Positions 1-6,201 of a stretch of 9,847 bases of DNA are shown here, in pieces (position 1 is the stretch's first letter; the number at the start of each line of letters is the position of its first letter). Both the position numbers and the translations under genes were made by a program. The stretch comes from Desulfobacteraceae bacterium (GTDB lineage: Bacteria > Desulfobacterota > Syntrophobacteria > BM002). The notes beneath the pieces are model-generated. The model was given only the letters and a program-made list of their open reading frames with translations, was not told where the DNA came from and searched no databases. The stretch lies in contig PPDG01000168.1 in NCBI GenBank assembly GCA_002899795.1, positions 1 through 9,847 of the forward strand, read 5' to 3'.

Positions 1-153
1 AAATGCGGCTGGATTTTAAAAAAGTCAATCTCCTGAGCGACTGAGCAAGGAAGTCAAAGTTGCGGCAGAAGTGGTGGCGGTCAGAGGTAGTCTGGGCAGC
101 GAATGATCTCTTGGCGGCTTATGAAATCTCAAGTTTCAAGCACCAAAGCACAG

Positions 154-200
154 GGTTTCAGGTGTCAGGGAAGAAAAACAAGAAAACTGAAAACTGAACT
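154..200 (+). repeat. Heptamer repeat copy 1 (GGTTTCA-GGTGTCA type)
   Basis: GGTTTCA (154-160) is followed directly by GGTGTCA (161-167), then a purine-rich stretch, then two copies of GAAAACT (182-188, 189-195) and a partial third. The 23 bases at 159-181 recur exactly, in reverse complement, at 8303-8325. A related copy lies at 4027-4095. This is a dispersed, degenerate 7-nt repeat family confined to gaps between genes in this window. No coding function is apparent. Confidence 0.75.
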
Positions 201-205
201 ACTGG

Positions 206-244
206 ATACCGGATCTCGTCCGCCTTGGCGGACTCGTCCGGTAT
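206..244. repeat. Two-tier palindromic hairpin, REP-like, past the permease 3' end
   Basis: An outer 8-bp arm (ATACCGGA at 206-213 with TCCGGTAT at 237-244) encloses an inner 7-bp arm (GTCCGCC at 218-224 with GGCGGAC at 227-233) around a TT loop, with a 4/3-nt internal loop between the tiers. The flanks (CTGG before, GACG after) resemble a common class of dispersed bacterial intergenic palindromes of the CTGGAT...ATGACG kind. It ends 26 nt beyond the stop codon of the minus-strand permease, so it could also protect or end that transcript. There is no clear U-tract on that strand, so I call it a repeat rather than a terminator. Confidence 0.6.
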
Positions 245-270
245 GACGATTCTTATACAGGTATCTCTCG

Positions 271-1185
271 TCACTTGGCCGCAGGTTCGACCCCCATCTT
301 TCTGCTGAATGGCAACTTTACCGACCCGTTGTTTACCCCAGCTATGCCGACAAGAATGAGGGCTAACGCCAAGAACGCACTCCAGTGGAGTCTCTCGCCC
401 AATAACAACGCACCCCAAAAAACCCCCGTTATAGGAAGCAAATAGGTCACCAGGCTGACATTGGTGGCACCTATTCGGGCGAGCAAATAATAATAGAGTA
501 TATACGCCAAGGCTGTTCCCAGAAGAGAAAGGCAGGCCAGGGCGCCAAGGGAGAGAAGTGTCGGCGACAGCTTCCAAGGAGCATCGATAACCAGACTCAT
601 TGGCAGGGTGAGAGATGCAGCGCAAATAAGCTGACCGGTGGCGGACACCCAGGGGGTAATTTCTCGTAGTCGCCGCCCATATATCACTGAAATGGCATAG
701 CACAAGGCAGCGCCCATGACCGCTAACTGACTAAGCACATGGGTGCCAAGGCCCTTCAAAACCGCGGGACAAAAGAGTGTTAGCACTCCGAGAAACCCCA
801 AGAAAATACCCGCGACTTTCATGAAGTTGAGCCGCTCATCCTGGGTGAAGAAGTGGGCCAGAAGAACGGTGAACAGTGGCATGAGCGCATTGATAATCGC
901 GGCCAGTCAAGAGTCTATGTGTATCTCAGCCCAGGTTATGAGGGTGTATGGCAGAGCACCGTTGAAAAGGCCCATCAGCAAGAATGATCCCCATAGGGGA
1001 CCGAAGGCGGGCATCCTCAGACCCCGGGAGCGCAAAACCACATAAAGCACCAAGGCGGCCGGTGCAGTTCGTCCGAAAGCCACGGTAAAAGGTGGAATAG
1101 TGACCACAGCCACCTTGATGAAGAGAAAAGATGCACCCCAGATGAGGCCGAGCACGAGAAGTATTACGAAATTTCGTAGCGACAT
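271..1185 (-). pseudogene. EamA/DMT-family permease, interrupted by an in-frame TGA
   Basis: Drug/metabolite transporter superfamily inner-membrane permease with two EamA repeats; substrate unknown. From the ATG at 1185-1183 the frame gives 92 residues (first EamA half, starting MSLRNFVILL, with LIWGASFLFIKVAVV). It then meets TGA at 909-907, and continues in the same frame for 211 residues to TGA at 273-271. Eight codons after the stop read LAAIINAL and join directly onto MPLFTVLLAHFF. The family normally has Ser-Gly-Leu-Ala-Ala here, so a Gly codon GGA has probably become TGA by one base change. The total of 304 codons is normal for the family, with about ten hydrophobic segments and no frameshift. 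I chose ATG 1185 over the upstream ATG at 1254 because the family N-terminus begins there, with a purine-rich stretch just upstream. The codon after the stop begins with C (TGA-C, a leaky context), so limited readthrough or a sequencing error cannot be excluded. Confidence 0.85.
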
Positions 1186-1246
1186 CCTGTCTCGTTCTCT
1201 AAAAATCACGCATTCAGTAAACGGTAAAATGAAGTCATCACACTGC

Positions 1247-1403
1247 GCTGTCACTCATGGTCATTTGGCCACCGAAAGTGGCCGTCACTACGCTCCGCTG
1301 TCATTTGTGGTCATTTATTGTAACGACATAATGACGGCCGTAAGGCCTAATGACGGGCGCAGCCCTAGTGACAACGAAGCGCACAGGCGCGAAGTTTAAT
1401 GAC
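1247..1403. repeat. GTCATT/AATGAC motif array punctuated by small hairpins
   Basis: The left half has two diverged copies of CGCTGTCA-YTYRTGGTCATTT (about 1247-1266 and 1299-1318) separated by a perfect stem (GGCCAC at 1267-1272 with GTGGCC at 1278-1283). The right half has the motif in opposite orientation: TAACGAC (1321-1327), TAATGAC (1329-1335, 1348-1354, 1397-1403) and TAGTGAC (1366-1372). Two are separated by the GC mini-palindromes GGCCGTAAGGCC (1336-1347) and GGGCGCAGCCC (1355-1365). The change of orientation near 1320 gives the block overall inverted symmetry. ORFs across it look accidental. It lies between the permease start and the methyltransferase end, and its function is unknown. 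Confidence 0.6.
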
Positions 1404-1412
1404 CTCTGTCCG

Positions 1413-1461
1413 CCTACTGCCTGCTGCCACCTACCTACTGCTTGCCGCCCGCTGCCTGCTG
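1413..1461. repeat. Degenerate 7-nt tandem repeat, consensus CCTRCTG, seven units
   Basis: Forty-nine bases divide exactly into seven units: CCTACTG, CCTGCTG, CCACCTA, CCTACTG, CTTGCCG, CCCGCTG, CCTGCTG. The plus strand is C/T-rich. The array ends one base before the stop codon (1465-1463) of the minus-strand methyltransferase, so it would form the start of that gene's 3' untranslated region. No hairpin terminator is visible there. Confidence 0.65.
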
Positions 1462-1462
1462 A

Positions 1463-2011
1463 TTACGTCGGCTTTCGACAAATTATCTGTGCCACCGCCC
1501 GGGTGGGATTCTCCTTGATACCCTCGAAGTAGAAAATCTCCTCCCAGTCTGCGAACATGTGACCTAACTCCCCTGATTGGAGCAGATAATCTGGATTGCG
1601 AGGCTTGCCAAATCGGGGCTGTTCCGCGGTGAAGGTCTCATATAGCAGCAATCCCCCTTTTCTCAAAGCCTTTTTTATGCAGGGTATCAGGGGCCTGTGC
1701 AAATAGCGAAAAACCAGAATTGCCCCGTAAGCATGCTCGGGCAGGGGATTGACTCCCTCTGGTTCAAGATCCACCTGCCACACACTAATCTCTGCGCCGC
1801 ACTCCGCTGCAAGCTCCCCTGCCCTCTCCAGCGCCTCACTGGAGAGATCTCCACTGATCACCTTCACTCCCTTCAGGGCCAGAAAAATGGAGTTGTGGGC
1901 TTCACCACAGGCGAGGTCCAAGACCGGGCCTGGAAGGGTCTTCTCAAGAAAAAGGCCACTGTGTTCTACCAGCAATTGGGCAGGTTTCAACTTGCTTTTC
2001 GCTGATTTCAC
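1463..2011 (-). CDS. Class I SAM-dependent methyltransferase (TehB/UbiE-like fold)
   Basis: Small stand-alone cytoplasmic methyltransferase of 182 residues; substrate not predictable. SAM-binding motif I is VLDLACGEA at residues 30-38, followed by an acidic motif II residue at D55 (VISGDLSS). A further acidic turn lies near D81. The segment FRYLHRPLIP (101-110) and KGGLLLYETFT (118-128) match the post-I motifs of a TehB-like family often annotated as tellurite-resistance methyltransferase or simply class I methyltransferase. FGKPRNP and LLQSGEL (134-149) are also typical of that group. The start codon is GTG (2011-2009), with an AGGGA-like ribosome binding site about 8 nt upstream on the minus strand; an overlapping upstream ATG is out of frame and closes at once. 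The gene is complete and diverges from dppA across a 275-nt gap. Tellurite resistance should not be assumed from the fold. Confidence 0.85.
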   Translation of the reverse strand: MKSAKSKLKPAQLLVEHSGLFLEKTLPGPVLDLACGEAHNSIFLALKGVKVISGDLSSEALERAGELAAECGAEISVWQVDLEPEGVNPLPEHAYGAILVFRYLHRPLIPCIKKALRKGGLLLYETFTAEQPRFGKPRNPDYLLQSGELGHMFADWEEIFYFEGIKENPTRAVAQIICRKPT

Positions 2012-2034
2012 CTAATCATCCCTTGCATATTTCG

Positions 2035-2064
2035 TTGTTATTCTGGTAATCTCAGTTATATAAA
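2035..2064 (+). promoter_or_regulatory. Candidate sigma-70 promoter for dppA
   Basis: TTGTTA (2035-2040) lies 16 nt before TATATA (2057-2062), or 18 nt before TATAAA (2059-2064). It sits just outside the divergent methyltransferase start and about 220 nt upstream of the dppA start codon, which implies a long leader. The leader holds small inverted motifs (CCTTTA at 2090-2095 with TAAAGG at 2111-2116) but no riboswitch that I recognise. Assignment is by consensus only. Confidence 0.4.
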
Positions 2065-2272
2065 AGGAGTTCTACCAACTTTCAAGCTTCCTTTATTAAG
2101 ACAACATTGTAAAGGAGTCTTATTAGCGACTATAGGATGCCCGAGGCCTGACTGGCCCATGTGCTCATCCTGCAATCCTCCAGTACAAATTCTCTCGGAG
2201 AAGTGGAGCTTTCTCTTGAGGGGTTTTAGTTTACTACAGTGGATCAAGTTTCATTCAAGCAAACCTCTGAAC

Positions 2273-2280
2273 AAAGGAGG
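2273..2280 (+). promoter_or_regulatory. Strong ribosome binding site for dppA
   Basis: AAAGGAGG lies 6 nt before the ATG at 2287. It selects that ATG over the in-frame ATG at 2239, which would add 16 residues in front of the lipoprotein signal. It is the strongest Shine-Dalgarno in the locus, in keeping with a binding protein made in excess over its permease. Confidence 0.85.
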
Positions 2281-2286
2281 AAGGGA

Positions 2287-3933
2287 ATGATTAGAAAAAT
2301 CGGTCTACTCGTGTGTGGTCTCGTATTAGTTTTCGCTGTGACCGCATGTGAGAAAAAAGAACCTGAAAAGGCTGAAGCCCCCACCCCAGCTGTTTCCGAG
2401 AAAGAGGGTGGAACCCTGGTCTTTGGTCGCGGCGGTGACAGTGTGGGACTGGATCCGGCCTACGAGACGGATGGAAATTCCTTCATGATCTGCGACAACA
2501 TCTATGAGGCCCTGGTCTTTTACATGGATGAGTCAACCGCCCTGGAACCGGGGTTGGCCGAGTCCTGGGAGATCTCGCCCGACGGCAAGACCTATACATT
2601 CAACTTGCGGAAAGGGGTGACATTCCACGACGGCACACCCTTTAACGCTGACGCCGTGGTCTTTTCCATCGGCCGGATGATGAAAGACAGAAACGTGAAA
2701 TTCTTTGGCCCGGGTTGGGCTATCCCACCGCAGGAGCGTCCGCCCGAGTACTGGGTCTCCATGGAGATGGATGACACCATTGATTCCATCGAAGCTGTGG
2801 ACGACTACACCGTTGTCTTCAAGCTCAAAAGGGTTGAGGCCCCCTTCCTGGCCAACATGGGGATGGACTTTGCCGACATCATCAGCCCTACGGCATTCAC
2901 GAAGAATCCCAAAGAGTTTCTCCGCAATCCGGTGGGGACCGGCCCGTTCAAGTTTGTCGAGTGGATCAAGGACGACAGAATTGTCCTGGCGAAAAACGAG
3001 AACTACTGGGATAAGTCAGGCGGTCCTTATTTGGATAAGGTCATCTTTCGCGCTATTCCTGAGAACTCGGTCCGCTTCCTGGAACTGAAAGCAGGAAACA
3101 TCCATGTCTGCCAGTTTCCCAACCCGGCAGATATTCCACTGGTCGAGCAAGATCCTAATCTAAAACTGGTATCCCAGCCTGGAATGAACATCGGCTACCT
3201 CTCCTTCAACCACACCAAGAAGCTTTGGCAGAACGTCCATATGCGCAGGGCCATCGCTTACGCCATTAATCGCAAGGCCATTGTGGACAACATCTACCAG
3301 GGTATGGGACAGGTGGCCAAGAACCCCATCCCGCCGACCATGTGGGGCTACAACGACGCTATCCAAGACTTTCCCTACGATCCAGAAAAGGCCAAGTTGG
3401 AACTAGCAGAAGCCGGCTACCCGGGAGGCCAAGATCTGCCGGAAATCACTCTCTGGTCCATGCCGGTTCCCAGGCCCTATAATCCTGAAGGGTTAAAAGT
3501 AGGCGTCGCCATGATCTCTGATCTGGCCAAGGTAGGGATCAGGGCAAGGATTGTCAGCTACGATTGGGGAACCTATTTGAAACGCCAGCGCGAGCAGCCC
3601 AAGGATATGGACCTCTTCCAGCTTGGTTGGACCGGTGACAATGGCGACCCGGACAACTTTCTGGCCGTACTTTTTGATGGCCTTGCCTCACCCGCCATCA
3701 GAACCCAGTGGAAGAACAAGGAATACCACCAACTGATGCAAGCTGGAAAACAGACAATCGACCAGGCCAAAAGGGCCGAGATCTACCAGAAGGCCTTGCA
3801 GTTGATCCATGATGAGGTGGCAGTGATCTGCGTGGCCCATTCCACCGCGATTTGGCCGACGAGAAACAACGTTATGAACTTCAAGCTCCATCCCACGGCT
3901 TCGGTGCGGATGAAAAACGTCCGGCTCGAGTAA
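2287..3933 (+). CDS. dppA: Periplasmic dipeptide-binding lipoprotein DppA (SBP family 5)
   Basis: Substrate-binding component of an ABC dipeptide importer, 548 residues. The N-terminus MIRK plus a hydrophobic stretch ends in lipobox VTAC with acceptor Cys21, followed by a charged Pro/Glu linker (22-45); it should be a membrane-anchored lipoprotein. The family 5 hallmark is at 91-127 (AESWEISPDGKTYTF, then FHDGTPFNADAVVFS). The C-terminal lobe closely resembles E. coli DppA as I remember it: IPPTMWGYND (348-357), MPVPRPYNP (392-400) and GWTGDNGDPDNF (447-458). R396 and D451 fall where E. coli DppA has Arg355 and Asp408, which bind the peptide carboxylate and amino groups, so dipeptides are the likely ligands. 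Related SBPs for heme, nickel or glutathione share the fold, so specificity remains inferred. It is followed by a terminator-like hairpin and a repeat, so it is partly uncoupled from dppBCDF. Confidence 0.95.
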   Translation: MIRKIGLLVCGLVLVFAVTACEKKEPEKAEAPTPAVSEKEGGTLVFGRGGDSVGLDPAYETDGNSFMICDNIYEALVFYMDESTALEPGLAESWEISPDGKTYTFNLRKGVTFHDGTPFNADAVVFSIGRMMKDRNVKFFGPGWAIPPQERPPEYWVSMEMDDTIDSIEAVDDYTVVFKLKRVEAPFLANMGMDFADIISPTAFTKNPKEFLRNPVGTGPFKFVEWIKDDRIVLAKNENYWDKSGGPYLDKVIFRAIPENSVRFLELKAGNIHVCQFPNPADIPLVEQDPNLKLVSQPGMNIGYLSFNHTKKLWQNVHMRRAIAYAINRKAIVDNIYQGMGQVAKNPIPPTMWGYNDAIQDFPYDPEKAKLELAEAGYPGGQDLPEITLWSMPVPRPYNPEGLKVGVAMISDLAKVGIRARIVSYDWGTYLKRQREQPKDMDLFQLGWTGDNGDPDNFLAVLFDGLASPAIRTQWKNKEYHQLMQAGKQTIDQAKRAEIYQKALQLIHDEVAVICVAHSTAIWPTRNNVMNFKLHPTASVRMKNVRLE

Positions 3934-3966
3934 GCGTCGTACAAGAGCTCCATAGACTGTAAAATG

Positions 3967-3999
3967 AGGGGGAGCGGGAAAGTACCCGCTCCCCTTCTT
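3967..3999 (+). terminator. Rho-independent terminator or attenuator after dppA
   Basis: A perfect 10-bp GC-rich stem (GGGGAGCGGG at 3969-3978 with CCCGCTCCCC at 3985-3994) has a 6-nt AAAGTA loop and can extend by an A-T and a G-T pair. It is followed by TTCTT, a short and interrupted U-run, so termination is probably partial. Its place between the binding-protein gene and the permease genes fits the common arrangement that gives more binding protein than membrane complex. Confidence 0.75.
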
Positions 4000-4026
4000 G
4001 CGCAACTGAAGATCACGAATAGTTGA

Positions 4027-4095
4027 GGTTTCAGGTGTCAGGAAAAAGAAACATAGAAGCCGGAACCTGAATCCTCAACATTGACACCCGACACC
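4027..4095. repeat. Heptamer repeat copy 2, inverted arms, between dppA and dppB
   Basis: The left arm is GGTTTCA-GGTGTCA (4027-4040). The right arm is TGACACC-CGACACC (4082-4095), whose reverse complement matches the left arm at 12 of 14 positions. About 40 nt lie between the arms. It belongs to the same family as the repeats at 154 and 8231. With the preceding hairpin it accounts for much of the 312-nt gap 3934-4245; the remainder (4100-4245) holds only a weak promoter candidate. Confidence 0.65.
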
Positions 4096-4144
4096 TTCGA
4101 AGAACTACTTCCTTTAGGCCTGGATTCTTTAATAATCCACCCAG

Positions 4145-4173
4145 TTGCTTGTCGATTCAGAAAAGGTTATATC
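4145..4173 (+). promoter_or_regulatory. Weak promoter candidate upstream of dppB
   Basis: TTGCTT (4145-4150), a 17-nt spacer and TATATC (4168-4173) resemble a sigma-70 promoter about 70 nt before dppB. It would give dppBCDF its own transcript downstream of the hairpin at 3967-3999. The consensus match is modest. Confidence 0.25.
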
Positions 4174-4245
4174 TTTGAACTCAAGGTACAGCTTGGCCGC
4201 ACAACCACTCTTGTCCGACAGGACTACCACTAATACACTCTCTCC

Positions 4246-5250
4246 ATGCTAGCCTACATCATTAGACGGATATTGTTACTGATTCCCACCCTTCTAGGGA
4301 TATCCATCATCATTTTTCTGATGATGCACATAACCCCTGGTGACCCGGCAGAACTTCTCCTGGGGGAGCGGGCCACGGTAAAGTCCCTGGAAGCGATGCG
4401 GGAGCACCTTGGTCTAAATGAGCCCCTTCTAGTCCAATACGGCATGTTCTTGAAGAGATTAGCGAAAGGGGATCTGGGAGAGACCATCTGGACCCGGCAG
4501 AAGGTCTGGATTGAGGTGAAACAGCGCTTCCCCGCCACCATAGAACTGTCCGTTGCCGCCATGGTCATCAGTACCTTTTTGGGCATCATTCTCGGCATCA
4601 TCTCCGCAACCAAGCAGTACTCAGTTTTCGACTACATAAGTATGCTCGGGGCTCTCGTGGGGGTCAGTATGCCCATATTCTGGCTGGGGCTGATATTAAT
4701 GTTGATCTTCTCCTTGCACCTTGGCTGGTTCCCCATGTCCGGCAGGCTCAGCGTGGGTATAGACCTGCATACTATTACCAACTTCTATATTTTGGATGCT
4801 TTGTTGACCAAAAACTGGGCGGCATTCAAGGACGCCCTTTGGCACCTCGCCTTGCCTGCCTTTACCTTGAGTACAATCCCAATAGCCATAGTGGCTCGCA
4901 TGACCCGCTCCAGCATGCTCGAGGTTTTGCGCCAGGATTATATCAAGACCGCCAAAGCCAAGGGACTTTCCCCTCGAGTCGTTGTCCTGAAACATGCCTT
5001 GCGTAATGCGCTCATCCCTGTGGTAACCGTCATTGGCCTGATGTTTGGCATTCTCTTGGCAGGTGCCATCCTCACCGAGACTATCTTTGCCTGGCCCGGG
5101 GTGGGAAAATGGCTCTATGACGCGGTACTGCAGAGGGACTATATGGTCATTCAGGGGGGGACACTCTTTGTGGCCGGTATATTCGTGATCATCAACGTGG
5201 TTGTCGATGTCCTTTATGCGGTAATCAACCCCAAGATTAGCGTGCAGTAG
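4246..5250 (+). CDS. dppB: Dipeptide ABC transporter inner-membrane permease DppB
   Basis: Permease subunit that forms half of the translocation channel with DppC; 334 residues, normal for the family (E. coli DppB about 339). It begins MLAYIIRRILLLIPTLLGIS, the typical first membrane segment. Further hydrophobic segments lie around 100-122, 131-156, 199-217, 256-278 and 303-325, giving six in all. The N-terminal family motif HITPGDPAE is at 28-36. The EAA loop that contacts the ATPase is at about 226-240 (EVLRQDYIKTAKAKG), followed by HALRNALIPVVTVIG. The C-terminal ILTETIFAWPGVGKWL (275-290) and RDYMVIQGG are characteristic of the DppB/OppB/NikB group. The start ATG lacks a clear Shine-Dalgarno, in contrast to dppA, which suggests low expression. 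The stop lies 5 nt before dppC. The family is certain; the Dpp assignment follows the neighbouring DppA. Confidence 0.95.
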   Translation: MLAYIIRRILLLIPTLLGISIIIFLMMHITPGDPAELLLGERATVKSLEAMREHLGLNEPLLVQYGMFLKRLAKGDLGETIWTRQKVWIEVKQRFPATIELSVAAMVISTFLGIILGIISATKQYSVFDYISMLGALVGVSMPIFWLGLILMLIFSLHLGWFPMSGRLSVGIDLHTITNFYILDALLTKNWAAFKDALWHLALPAFTLSTIPIAIVARMTRSSMLEVLRQDYIKTAKAKGLSPRVVVLKHALRNALIPVVTVIGLMFGILLAGAILTETIFAWPGVGKWLYDAVLQRDYMVIQGGTLFVAGIFVIINVVVDVLYAVINPKISVQ

Positions 5251-5255
5251 CAGAC

Positions 5256-6161
5256 ATGGCTTCTTTGTCACAGAGAAAAAAATCCGCAAGAAATCCAGAA
5301 GACCGCCACCCTTTTCTCGATCAACTGGAACAGCTCTGGCGCAACAAGACAGCGGTGGCCGGGCTGCTGGTTATCACTCTTTTTGTATTGACTGCCATCC
5401 TGGCGCCTTTCTTGAGTCCCCACAATCCCGTCGAGGCTTCTTTGTACGATCAGATCATACCACCAATCTGGGAAGAGGGAGGAACCTGGAAGAACATTCT
5501 CGGCACGGATGATCTGGGCCGAGATATCCTTTCACGCCTTGTCTATGGTGCCCGGGTCTCGCTGGTTGTGGCTTTGGCCACTGTGGGAATTGCTGTTTTT
5601 TTCGGCTCTTTTCTTGGTGCTATTTCAGGCTACTATAAAGGTTTCCTGGACAATATCATCATGCGTTTCATGGATATACTCCTGGCTTTTCCCCACATTC
5701 TCCTGGCCATTGTTATCATGGCCTACCTGGGTCCCGGCCTGACCAATGCCATGATCGCCATCGGGATCATCTATATACCCCGCTTCGCCCGAATAGTGAG
5801 GGCTTCCGTCCTGGAGGAGTGTGAGAAGGATTACGTTACCGCATCCAGGTCCGTTGGCGCCAGGGACTGGAGGATAATCTTTGTCGCCATCCTCCCCAAT
5901 TGCCTGGCCCCTCTCATTGTCCAGACCTCACTTGGCTTCGCCTCTGCCATCCTGGATGCAGCCGCCCTTGGTTTTCTTGGTTTGGGAGCCCAGCCGCCCA
6001 CACCCGAGTGGGGCGCCATGATTGCCATGGGCCGTTCCCACATCCTCAGGGCCTGGTGGGTTATGACCTTTCCCGGCATCGCGATTTTGTTTGCGGTGCT
6101 TGGTTTCAACCTTTTCGGTGACGGTCTCAGGGACGCCCTGGATCCAAGGTTGAGGGATTAA
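5256..6161 (+). CDS. dppC: Dipeptide ABC transporter inner-membrane permease DppC
   Basis: Second permease subunit, 301 residues. A cytoplasmic N-terminal tail (1-30, rich in charge) leads into the OppC-type first membrane segment (about 33-51, ending APFLSPHNP). The periplasmic loop carries the family motif LGTDDLGRDILSRLVYGAR (82-100). The remaining membrane segments lie around 100-122, 140-158, 163-175, 208-238 and 267-288. The EAA coupling loop is at 187-202 (EECEKDYVTASRSVGA). The ending GFNLFGDGLRDALDPRLR is the classic DppC/OppC C-terminus. The gene starts 5 nt after the dppB stop with no visible Shine-Dalgarno, so translation is probably coupled to dppB. Confidence 0.95.
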   Translation: MASLSQRKKSARNPEDRHPFLDQLEQLWRNKTAVAGLLVITLFVLTAILAPFLSPHNPVEASLYDQIIPPIWEEGGTWKNILGTDDLGRDILSRLVYGARVSLVVALATVGIAVFFGSFLGAISGYYKGFLDNIIMRFMDILLAFPHILLAIVIMAYLGPGLTNAMIAIGIIYIPRFARIVRASVLEECEKDYVTASRSVGARDWRIIFVAILPNCLAPLIVQTSLGFASAILDAAALGFLGLGAQPPTPEWGAMIAMGRSHILRAWWVMTFPGIAILFAVLGFNLFGDGLRDALDPRLRD

Positions 6162-6166
6162 TGGAC

Positions 6167-6193
6167 CAATTGAGCATTATCGCTCAATTGAGG
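6167..6193 (+). promoter_or_regulatory. 9-bp hairpin abutting the dppD ribosome binding site
   Basis: CAATTGAGC (6167-6175) and GCTCAATTG (6182-6190) form a perfect 9-bp stem with a 6-nt ATTATC loop in the 40-nt gap between dppC and dppD. The last stem base is the first G of the Shine-Dalgarno GAGG (6190-6193), 8 nt before the ATG at 6202. It lacks a U-tract, so it is not a terminator. It may tune dppD translation or mark an RNA processing point. Confidence 0.6.
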
Positions 6194-6201
6194 TAGTGCA
6201 C

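Noticed and set aside
3..200. Possible 3' end of a plus-strand gene at the left edge (stop at 42-44, then an open stretch without a start)
   Set aside because: The peptide after the stop has no start codon and runs into repeat sequence; no family is recognisable, so 1-153 is left unassigned.
158..703. Minus-strand 181-codon ORF with many Cys, His and Arg
   Set aside because: It overlaps the permease second half in another frame, has atypical composition and matches no family; it is a shadow.
907..909. TGA in the permease as a selenocysteine codon
   Set aside because: The position corresponds to a structural Gly in a membrane protein, not to a redox Cys; no selenoprotein of this family is known to me, and I see no convincing SECIS-type hairpin right after the TGA.
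1100..1399. Plus-strand ORF across the permease start and the repeat array
   Set aside because: It consists of antisense permease sequence followed by repeat DNA; nothing protein-like is visible.
1247..1461. CRISPR array
   Set aside because: Repeats are only 6-20 nt, degenerate and of mixed orientation, with irregular spacers; no cas genes are present.
4696..5289. Long minus-strand ORF across the dppB 3' end
   Set aside because: It is antisense to a clear permease gene, has low-likelihood composition, and has no ribosome site or recognisable motif.
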